Below, in pieces: positions 36,887 to 45,687 of a stretch of 64,000 bases of DNA. The notes under the pieces were generated by a model. It did no database searches. It worked only from the letters and a program-made list of their open reading frames with translations, and was not told the origin of the DNA. Origin of the DNA: Calothrix parasitica NIES-267 (GTDB taxonomy: Bacteria; Cyanobacteriota; Cyanobacteriia; Cyanobacteriales; Nostocaceae); contig NZ_AP018227.1 in assembly GCF_002368095.1 (NCBI RefSeq), positions 4,153,796 through 4,217,795 on the forward strand. The letters run 5' to 3'. The number at the start of each line of letters is the position of its first letter. The stretch's first letter is position 1. The position numbers and the translations under genes are program-made.

Positions 36887-38032
36887 ATGAAAATCTTATT
36901 TTTAGACCAAAGCGGTAAACCTGGTGGTGCCGAATTATGCTTAATAGATATTGCTAAACCTTATAAAGATAATTGCTTGGTAGGATTATTTGCTGATGGT
37001 TCTTTTAAAGATTTATTAGAAAAAAATCATATTCCCGTACAGGTTTTGACAAATAAAGCCATACAGGTAAAAAAAGAAAGTTCTCTTAGTCAAGGATTAG
37101 CAAGTATTACACAACTTGCACCTTTAATTACCAAAGTCGTAAAAATTGCTCAAAATTATGACTTAATATATGCGAATACTCAAAAAGCACTGGTAGTTGG
37201 GGCAATTGCTAGCTTTTTCAGCCGTCGTCCTTTGGTATTTCACCTGCACGATATTCTTTCACCAGAACATTTTAGTCAAACAAACCGCATTATTTCCGTT
37301 AATTTAGCTAATCGTGCATCGCTAGTTATTGTCAATTCTCAAGCTAGTAAAAAAGCTTTTATCGAAGCAGGAGGGAAAGCAGATAAAGTAAAAATCGTTT
37401 ACAACGGCTTTGACCCGCAAAAATATATAAGTAACGACACAGAAATTCAGCAAGTTAGAAAAGAATTAGGACTAGAAGATAAATTTATAGTAGGACACTT
37501 CAGCCGTCTTGCACCTTGGAAAGGGCAGCATATTCTACTAGAAGCACTCGCGAATTGTCCTCCAGAAGTTGCAGTAATTTTAGTCGGAGATGCTTTATTC
37601 GGCGAACAAGATTACGTCAAACAGCTACATCAACAAATTGATGCATTACAACTACAAAACCGAGTTAAATTTTTAGGTTTCCGTAACGATATTCCCCTTT
37701 TAATGTCGGCTTGTAACTTAGTTGCACACACTTCCACCTCTCCAGAACCTTTTGGAAGAGTAATCGTAGAAGCCATGCTATCGGGAACACCCGTAGTTGC
37801 AGCAGCAGCAGGTGGAGCAGTTGAATTAGTTGATTCCGGAACAAGTGGCTTTTTAGCAACCCCAGGAAATCCTCAAGAACTTACCAACATTATTAAAACC
37901 TGCCTATCTGACAAACAAAAGACTGACAATATTGCTCAAACAGCACGCAACATTGCCAGTCAAAGATTTCATGTCGTAAATATCAATCAGCAAATAGCTC
38001 AATTACTTAAACAGTTATCAGTTAACAGTTAA
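36887..38032 (+). CDS. Glycosyltransferase family 4
   Basis: A 381-residue GT-B enzyme, distinct from its neighbour. KPGGAELCLIDIAK opens the acceptor domain; the donor domain has NSQASKKAFIEAGG, YNGFDPQKY, FSRLAPWKGQHILLEA, and E-x7-E in PEPFGRVIVEAMLSGTPVV. Probably cytoplasmic-face sugar transfer in the same pathway as the previous gene. The protein ends LKQLSVNS, whose last codons (CAG TTA TCA GTT AAC AGT TAA) are STRR heptamers, so the tract has supplied the C-terminus and stop. Confidence 0.93.
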   Translation: MKILFLDQSGKPGGAELCLIDIAKPYKDNCLVGLFADGSFKDLLEKNHIPVQVLTNKAIQVKKESSLSQGLASITQLAPLITKVVKIAQNYDLIYANTQKALVVGAIASFFSRRPLVFHLHDILSPEHFSQTNRIISVNLANRASLVIVNSQASKKAFIEAGGKADKVKIVYNGFDPQKYISNDTEIQQVRKELGLEDKFIVGHFSRLAPWKGQHILLEALANCPPEVAVILVGDALFGEQDYVKQLHQQIDALQLQNRVKFLGFRNDIPLLMSACNLVAHTSTSPEPFGRVIVEAMLSGTPVVAAAAGGAVELVDSGTSGFLATPGNPQELTNIIKTCLSDKQKTDNIAQTARNIASQRFHVVNINQQIAQLLKQLSVNS

Positions 38033-38055
38033 CAGTTATCACCTCTAACCTTTAA
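38010..38055. repeat. STRR tract, CAGTTAA/CAGTTAT units
   Basis: Tandem units overlapping the 3' end of the glycosyltransferase and running towards the convergent small gene. Confidence 0.8.
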
Positions 38056-38061
38056 CCTTAA

Positions 38062-38325
38062 TTACGCTGCTTCTTGCAACTGGGGCTTTTGCGATACTTC
38101 TGTAAACGAAAGCTGTAACTGTTCGGAGACGGGAGCTTGTTCTTGCTGCAAAACTTCTATATCAATATTTACGCTTATCAAGTAATTACCTCCATTAGCG
38201 TTAACTTCTTCGGCTATCAACTTCGCGATATCCGGACGCTTGGAACTAAGCACATCGCGCAAAATACATCTATCCCATTCGTGCTTGGCTGTAGGGTTGA
38301 TACTCAGAATAAAATGCTTAACCAT
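38062..38325 (-). CDS. Small hypothetical protein
   Basis: An 87-residue protein from the in-frame ATG at 38325 (the frame can be extended five codons to a TTG). MVKHFILSINPTAKHEWDRCILRDVLSSKRPDIAKLIAEEVNANGG... is compositionally normal and mixed alpha/beta, with a Gln-rich tail. No family recognised and no good ribosome site. It is convergent with the glycosyltransferase. Likely real but low certainty. Confidence 0.5.
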   Translation of the reverse strand: MVKHFILSINPTAKHEWDRCILRDVLSSKRPDIAKLIAEEVNANGGNYLISVNIDIEVLQQEQAPVSEQLQLSFTEVSQKPQLQEAA

Positions 38326-38340
38326 ATTGTTGATACCCAA

Positions 38341-38740
38341 GGATTTAAATATTTATTTTCTTGAAGGCTGTTATATCGCCGTTACTCATATTTTAGTACT
38401 AATGAACTATTTATGGCAATATTTCTTCAGGAGTAGGTAAAAGTCGAATTACAGAATAGATGATTTCAGCCAAAAGCCTTACTTTCAATAGCTTTTGGTT
38501 AATTTGAAATAATCGAAGCCGATAGGAGAAGCTTGTTGCTAAAGTATGAGACGAGTTTATTCCTACGGTAAGAGTAAATGCAAAACGATTACATCTATTG
38601 TGTTCATAAGTAGTCCAGGAAACAAAGCAAGAGAGAAGCAATTAAGCTGCTCAAGCCTAGTACAGCTAGCCTGTTCTTGAACTAATTGATGCTTGTGAAA
38701 GGCATATTTTTTACCGTCGTAACTCGAAGGAGAATCCTAA
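38341..38740. other. Intergenic, no gene seen
   Basis: Leader of the WGxxGxxG gene. Only poor ORFs of odd composition are present. Confidence 0.3.
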
Positions 38741-39028
38741 ATGAAAATTTCCAATTTATCTAAAACAGTTTGTGCTAGTGCTTTCGCTGTTAGTTTAGCT
38801 GCTTTACCTTTATCCCTTCCTGCTTCTGCTCAAACAGAGACTTTGGATACAGATGCGAATAGAACAGTCACAGTTCGAGAAGATGACGGGTTTGATTGGG
38901 GATGGTTAGGTTTATTAGGTTTACTTGGACTAGGTGGATTAGCAGGTCGTAACAAAAATAATGAAACAGTTGCTTACCGCGACCCTAATGTTGGTGGAAC
39001 AAGCACAGGAACAAGCACTAGATATTAA
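38741..39028 (+). CDS. WGxxGxxG-anchor exported protein
   Basis: A 95-residue exported protein. Residues 1-30 are a signal peptide ending SAQ/TE. After a short acidic stretch (VREDDGFDWGW) comes the glycine/leucine-rich hydrophobic anchor WGWLGLLGLLGLGGLAGRNKN, the hallmark of WGxxGxxG-CTERM-like proteins, then a Thr/Ser-rich tail. It is likely processed and anchored at the cell surface. GAAGGAGA about seven bases before the ATG makes the start certain. Alone between unrelated genes. Confidence 0.85.
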   Translation: MKISNLSKTVCASAFAVSLAALPLSLPASAQTETLDTDANRTVTVREDDGFDWGWLGLLGLLGLGGLAGRNKNNETVAYRDPNVGGTSTGTSTRY

Positions 39029-39123
39029 AAAATACTAACTAGTAAGTATAATTCGTAATTTGTAATTCGTAATTAAATTGGTACGAGCTTCCATCAACTT
39101 TAATTACGAGTTGTTTTAATTTA

Positions 39124-39221
39124 CTAGTACAACACGGCCTAAATAAGGCAACCATTAAAAATGGCTGAAAAGCCCCAGATATCAAACTTTTTACTTCTTA
39201 CTTCCGCGAAGCGGTACTAGC
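39124..39221. repeat. 97-bp element with CTAGTAC/GTACTAG ends, copy 2
   Basis: Direct repeat of 30421-30517 with about six differences, including the same terminal CTAGTAC/GTACTAG and the CCGCGAAGCGG hairpin. It follows a short AATTCGT STRR. Confidence 0.85.
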
Positions 39222-39308
39222 TACAAATGAAAAAAAAGCACTGTAAGGGAATCAATTATTCAGCATTGCTTCCCTTGTTTAATAAGTAATTTTATAGCGG
39301 GAATAAAA

Positions 39309-40943
39309 TCAATACTTATGGTTTTGATTGCTTGCTGTTAACTGGTGAGTGCTAACTGAATTCAGCCAAACATTTTGTTGAGGTATGGGAATTGAAATTC
39401 CAGCTTTATCAAAAGCAACTTTCATACGACGACGATATTCTCTAGCTACATCCCATTGTTTGAGAGGCTGGGTTTTAATCCAAACGCGAATTATCAACCC
39501 ACGTTCGCCAAAATTTTCGATTCCTAAAACATCCGGTGGTTCGATAATTTGATGCTCCCATCGTTCATCTTTGTCCATATCCAAACCAACAGTTTCAATT
39601 AATTGCAAAGCTTGGTCAATATCGGTTTGGTAAGCTATCGGAATGTTTAAATCGGCACGAGACCAGCGACTCGAAAGATTAGCAACTATTTTAACTTCAC
39701 TATTAGGAATAGTAATTAAACGTCCTTCTGCATCGCGTACTTGTGTTATCCGTAAATTGAGATTTTCGACTAATCCCCCCACGTCACCCACAGTAATTAC
39801 ATCACCCAAAGCGTACTGGTCTTCCATAATAATTAGAAAGCCATTTATTGCATCTTTAATTAAGCTTTGGGAAGCAAGGGACAGCGCAACACCAATTAAA
39901 CTAACACCAGCTAACAAAGGAACTATATCTATTCCTAGCGCCGTTAAACCTAACAAAATTCCAACTCCCAACCATAGAAAAGTAGCTATGCTTTTTGCGA
40001 CACCAGATATAGTCGAAACTCTTAACTGCAATCTTTCAGAAGTTTCTGGGGTTAACAAAGTACTGCTTTGAACAAAAGCAGAAGTTAAACGCTCTACTAA
40101 TGCATAGCTCAAACGAATAGCGACATAAATTACTAATCCAACAATTCCCAAACGCAAAGGAATTTTTAAAAAAGCGATGATTCCAACTTGTATAGCTCGC
40201 GTGTAGGGAAACAAACTTAGTATAAACAAAGTTCCTCCCGTCCAAATTCCTATTTGAACAAGCTGAAACAATCGTCTTTTAACCTCTTTAATATGTCCTT
40301 TTTGCTGTTTCTCAAGCAATGTTGAAATAGGTCTGTAAGCTTTTTGTGCTGAAGTTAGAGTTGATTCCTGGGAATATTTGGCAAAACGCGAATAGTATAA
40401 AACCCCACCGCTTATAACAACCATGATTGCTAAAACAATCGCAGCATTTTTAATTTGTTCGGTAATGTATTCTGACGTTCGCTCATATCTAGCTTGCTGT
40501 AAACCTTCTAATAATTCCTGTTTGAGAATTAAAGCTGAAGTTCCAGGATTCAAACCCCTAAGTTTGGCATCTTCTTGAGTAACAGTCAGAAGATATCGTT
40601 GGTTTATATAAATTACTGGTAAACCATTTTCGGTACGAATTTCTATATCTAGCTTTTCTTCAGATTTTTGTAAATAAGCTTTGCTAATATTAGCTAAATT
40701 ATCCTGAATATTTTGCAAACGCTCATTCAAACTTACCCTTGGTGCTGCAATCGAAAATAAGGGTTTTCCATATAAATAAACCGAGCCAGCAACAACTTTA
40801 TTTTCTAAATCTCTAATATTTATATTTAGAGACGGTGGTTTTATTTGCGAATAAAAAGGAAACTGTGCAGTTGCTATCTTGGCATCAATACCCACCGCAA
40901 TCAATATTGAAAATAAAGCAATAAGAATAAATCGACAGCGCAA
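39309..40943 (-). CDS. MscS-type mechanosensitive channel
   Basis: A 544-residue inner-membrane channel. After a signal-like start, residues about 30-160 form an extracytoplasmic domain, followed by several transmembrane helices (about 165-380) and the MscS pore/beta region: LIGVALSLASQSLIKDAINGFLIIMEDQYALGDVITVGDVGG and the C-terminal alpha/beta part. It opens on membrane tension to release osmolytes. The start is TTG at 40943, preceded by a consensus AGGAGG with six-base spacing. The protein's last codons run through a partial CAGTTAACAGC repeat. Confidence 0.92.
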   Translation of the reverse strand: MRCRFILIALFSILIAVGIDAKIATAQFPFYSQIKPPSLNINIRDLENKVVAGSVYLYGKPLFSIAAPRVSLNERLQNIQDNLANISKAYLQKSEEKLDIEIRTENGLPVIYINQRYLLTVTQEDAKLRGLNPGTSALILKQELLEGLQQARYERTSEYITEQIKNAAIVLAIMVVISGGVLYYSRFAKYSQESTLTSAQKAYRPISTLLEKQQKGHIKEVKRRLFQLVQIGIWTGGTLFILSLFPYTRAIQVGIIAFLKIPLRLGIVGLVIYVAIRLSYALVERLTSAFVQSSTLLTPETSERLQLRVSTISGVAKSIATFLWLGVGILLGLTALGIDIVPLLAGVSLIGVALSLASQSLIKDAINGFLIIMEDQYALGDVITVGDVGGLVENLNLRITQVRDAEGRLITIPNSEVKIVANLSSRWSRADLNIPIAYQTDIDQALQLIETVGLDMDKDERWEHQIIEPPDVLGIENFGERGLIIRVWIKTQPLKQWDVAREYRRRMKVAFDKAGISIPIPQQNVWLNSVSTHQLTASNQNHKY

Positions 40944-42556
<1,613 letters not shown>

Positions 42557-42605
42557 TAAAATTCCACACTATCTAAGTTTGGATTAAATTTTGATTATTT
42601 AATTA

Positions 42606-42631
42606 GATGGGCATCTGCCCATCTTTTTTTT
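42606..42631 (+). terminator. Rho-independent terminator of ahcY
   Basis: Perfect stem GATGGGCA/TGCCCATC with two-base loop TC, followed by eight T. Fifty bases after the ahcY stop. Confidence 0.95.
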
Positions 42632-42961
42632 ACCTAATTTTAACTAAGTTATATTACCTGTATTAAATTGCTAATAAATAAAAATTATATTTTTGCAAAA
42701 ATTCAGATTTTATCCAAAACTTTCCGTAAATACACTATTTAGGTACGTATAGAGAGTATGTTTATTGTCAAGTCAATTTTTTACCTAATATATATAGTTT
42801 TTGAGAAAAATCAGTCATATTTGTTACTTATATTTAAACAAATATCCATAGACTACCCATTCCATTTTCTTTGGGATAAACTAATTTAAGCCAAGTTTAA
42901 TTACGGTGGCTTAGCAGTAAATATACTTATATCTTAATTCTAATTATCTATTTACTTAACT
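42632..42961. other. Intergenic, no gene seen
   Basis: AT-rich leader of the unknown 174-residue protein. No clear motif. Confidence 0.3.
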
Positions 42962-43486
42962 GTGTCTACGCTCTTCAACCTTATGAACATAAAGCTTGCT
43001 AAAATCATCAATTTTTTAGCAAAATTAGCCAATATAATTGCCGATAATGAATTGAGCGGGTTCTCGACTTTCAAAATGCCTGAAGCTGATATTAAGATTG
43101 AGGATCTGCAAAAAGCAGTTATTCATCTAAAAGATGCTGTAGATGTCATGAAACCATTAGAAGATTATCCTGTAAGGGTTGAAATACATCACTTCACTAC
43201 TGCATTTTTATTTTTAGAGTCAGCAAGGGATGCATTGCTCCGAGCTAGTATTCCGAGTGCGGCTAGAGCTATGAACAAAGTGATTAAAAATATCAATGCT
43301 GCCTGTAAAACAAAGTCAGCAATGTATCAAAAAATATTGATTGCAGAAGTAATAGATTCTTTAAATAGAGTTTTACATTCTGTAGAAAAATCAATAGCTA
43401 ACGTTGTAACCCCCATAGTTACACCTATGAGCTACGAAGAATTACTAGCTAAGCTTGCTACTTATTCATCAGGGACTATTTATTAA
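42962..43486 (+). CDS. Helical protein of unknown function
   Basis: Not recognised. Up to 174 residues from a GTG at 42962, or 167 from ATG at 42983; neither has a strong Shine-Dalgarno. The sequence is strongly alpha-helical and amphipathic (AVIHLKDAVDVMKPL, FLFLESARDALLRASIPSAARAM, EVIDSLNRVLHSVEKSIANVV), suggesting a helical bundle. No hydrophobic membrane helix. Flanking spacers are long and repeat-poor. Confidence 0.6.
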   Translation: MSTLFNLMNIKLAKIINFLAKLANIIADNELSGFSTFKMPEADIKIEDLQKAVIHLKDAVDVMKPLEDYPVRVEIHHFTTAFLFLESARDALLRASIPSAARAMNKVIKNINAACKTKSAMYQKILIAEVIDSLNRVLHSVEKSIANVVTPIVTPMSYEELLAKLATYSSGTIY

Positions 43487-44272
43487 GTTGTGGGATATTA
43501 CTAATAAAGTGTAATTATCATTTAAGTAATTTTAGTTGTATAAATAGCTGATTATTTTTTTTGCGTCGAAAAATTTCACAGAAGGTAAACTGAACTGACA
43601 TCAAATATCTCTAGTTCAGATATAAACGTGCCTTAATATTTTGGTCTTTGATAAGTCAGTACAATTTTAGGTTTTACCTAAAACCGATGATGTAGCGTTT
43701 CTCTCCTTCAAAGAAACAGCTTTCCAAAAATGCTTCCGAAAACAATAGCTTCAAAAAAACTTCATCATAGTTTGATAGTTTGAATAGGGTATTGCTGCCA
43801 GTTTGGCATTATTCGAGATTATTTTATCCTTAAAGTAAATATATAAGATTCGCGCTTTATATCTCCATATATTTTTAAAAGTGGGGAATTAAATAAAGCG
43901 AATCATTTATAGTCAAAAGGCTAGTAAGATTATCAAAAATAAGCAAAAAATGATTTATTCTATGCTCATCTAAGAGGCATTCCATTGACATAAATTCGAT
44001 GTATCAAGATTTCATTCGGCGCTAAAGATAAAGCTGATGAAATAGGAAAATGGGTGAGATTTGAAACCGATAAATTTACATACCGAAGACAGTAAGAGCA
44101 GATATTTACTAAAATTATAACTCTGTGCTTCTTAGCTATCGTTCCTCCTTATGCTCCACACTCTCGTACCATAAAGGTAATAACTTTCTCTATGAAAATT
44201 GAGTAACCACTAAAATTTGAGCCTTCACCTTAAATTTAGAAGAGTATTTCCTGTATGAAGGAGGTCGCTTTT
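43487..44272. other. Intergenic, no gene seen
   Basis: About 790 bases with no ORF or RNA gene I can identify. The right end holds the strong ribosome site of the leader ORF. Confidence 0.35.
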
Positions 44273-44344
44273 ATGAAGGTTGCTCCAATTTTTAGGAGTG
44301 GTCTCGGTAAACTATTATCTATTCGGCCCAGAACTGATGTTTAA
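44273..44344 (+). CDS. 23-residue leader ORF with strong ribosome site
   Basis: ATG at 44273 is preceded by AAGGAGGT with a seven-base gap, the best Shine-Dalgarno in this region. It reads MKVAPIFRSGLGKLLSIRPR then TDV and stop. Its final codons overlap the start ATG of the next gene (GATGTTTAA holds ATG TTT and GTT TAA), suggesting translational coupling or a regulatory leader peptide. The downstream ATG itself has no ribosome site. Alternatively it is the lost N-terminus of that gene, shifted by one base. Confidence 0.5.
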   Translation: MKVAPIFRSGLGKLLSIRPRTDV

Positions 44345-44828
44345 AATCCCAAATTCTAAAAACTTAGCTACTCAATTGGACTATAAAGGAGTTTATCCTT
44401 GCCCAGTATGTAGAGTCGGAAAAGTTCAAAATATGCCTTTAATGGAAGCAATGTCTTGTGATTTTTGCCATCAAATTTTTACCGTTAACTTAGAGCAGCA
44501 ACAGCTAAAAATGCCTTCGCGGGAACCCCCCTTAGTTTGGCGATGGAATGGCTTTTACTGGACGGAAGCCCATTTAGAAGGAGTTGAATTTGGTTGGGGT
44601 TATATATTAGCAACATTTGCGTTTGTCTTACTTCCTACTAGTTTAATTGCATTAGTTGCTTATAATTTTCCCCCAAATCCAAATGCTCCCCTATCATGGG
44701 TTCCTTATATTTGGACAATATTGACATTTTTGTCTCATTTAACAATCATTATTTGGTTGTTTGTAGAAGTTTACCAAATTCCAATAAAAGCTTACTTTAG
44801 AGCCTTGCAACAGCGTTTTCCTGGTTAA
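44337..44828 (+). CDS. Zinc-ribbon membrane protein, function unknown
   Basis: A 163-residue protein from ATG at 44337; the frame also runs up to a TTG at 44280. Two CxxC pairs (Cys22/Cys25 in CPVC, Cys41/Cys44 in CDFC) form a likely zinc ribbon. A tryptophan-rich stretch (WRWNGFYW) and two hydrophobic helices (about residues 90-112 and 124-146) follow, with a short basic tail. Cytoplasmic zinc head with membrane anchor. Family not named. Translation likely depends on the overlapping leader ORF. Confidence 0.7.
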   Translation: MFKIPNSKNLATQLDYKGVYPCPVCRVGKVQNMPLMEAMSCDFCHQIFTVNLEQQQLKMPSREPPLVWRWNGFYWTEAHLEGVEFGWGYILATFAFVLLPTSLIALVAYNFPPNPNAPLSWVPYIWTILTFLSHLTIIIWLFVEVYQIPIKAYFRALQQRFPG

Positions 44829-45161
44829 TTAGCCATGAGGGAAAGTATAAAATACTGTTTTGAGTAGCTAAGTAAAAAATAATTCAAATATCGAAATCCA
44901 AACAAAAACTCTACGAATATTTTTTGAGAATATCAAGTCACTTCTGTTGAGCCTAGTATCTAAAAAGATGCTGGGTTTCTTTACTGTAACTACAACGCTT
45001 CGATAAATAAGCCAAACTTATATCTTGCATCAATCTTAGAAACCCGATGGCTTTGAACTTGTTGAGAAAAATGCCATATCTAAACTGATAAGTACTCGAT
45101 AATTAGTTCATCGCAAACATTTGCGCTACTATCCTAATAATGTAAACCAATCAACTGCGAC
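44829..45161. other. Intergenic with partial AAACCCG repeat
   Basis: Contains GCTGGGTTTCTTTACTG near 44970 and ATATCTTGCATCAATCTT plus AGAAACCCG at 45018-45047, a partial relative of the 17608-17721 element. Nothing else seen. Confidence 0.45.
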
Positions 45162-45533
45162 ATGGAGTCAGATTTACTACTTACAGAAGTCATATTAACC
45201 TCATCGCATCAGTCTCTGGGTAACATAAAACTTGATTGGACACCACAACCTGGAAATTATATTGACCTAGAAGGAGAAACCTACGCAGTTTTGGAACGTC
45301 ACCACCGCTATCAATTAAAACAAGGACGTTATTGCTTGCACAAAATTGCTATTTACGTACAGTTGGCTAAAAGACCAGAAGAACAAACATTAGTAAACGG
45401 ACGTTGGGTGATTGGTAATGCGAATTGTAGATACAATGCTGTTTCAGAAATTATCCGCTGTGCGGTTAATCCAACTGGACCTTGTGAAGGTTGCAAATAT
45501 TTTAAACAATTGCAAAAAAGTAGTAAGCAGTAA
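45162..45533 (+). CDS. DUF6464-like small protein
   Basis: A 123-residue soluble protein. GNYIDLEGETYAVLERHHRYQLKQGRYCLHKIAIYVQ, then NCRYNAVSEIIRCAVNPTGPCEGCKYF with four cysteines (a possible metal site CAVNPTGPCEGC), matches the cyanobacterial DUF6464 family as I recall it. Function unknown. The final codons (KSSKQ) and the stop lie inside an AGTAAGT-type STRR. Confidence 0.75.
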   Translation: MESDLLLTEVILTSSHQSLGNIKLDWTPQPGNYIDLEGETYAVLERHHRYQLKQGRYCLHKIAIYVQLAKRPEEQTLVNGRWVIGNANCRYNAVSEIIRCAVNPTGPCEGCKYFKQLQKSSKQ

Positions 45534-45592
45534 GTAGCAAGTAGTAAGTAGTAAGTAGTAAGTAGCAAGTAGTAAGTATTAAGTAGTAAAAA
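45523..45592. repeat. STRR tract, AGTAAGT units
   Basis: Eight or more AGTAAGT/AGCAAGT units starting within the 3' end of the DUF6464-like gene. A second short tract (AACTCCT) is at 45648-45690 before the treY stop. Confidence 0.85.
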
Positions 45593-45687
45593 CAAGAAAT
45601 AATATTAATTGTTTAATACTACCTAGCAATATTAGCTTTTTGAATAAATACTTAACTCTTAACTCCTAACTCCCTACTCCCCACTCC

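Noticed and set aside
38411-38641. 76-codon minus-strand ORF in the WGxxGxxG leader
   Set aside because: No ribosome site or recognisable pattern; likely chance.
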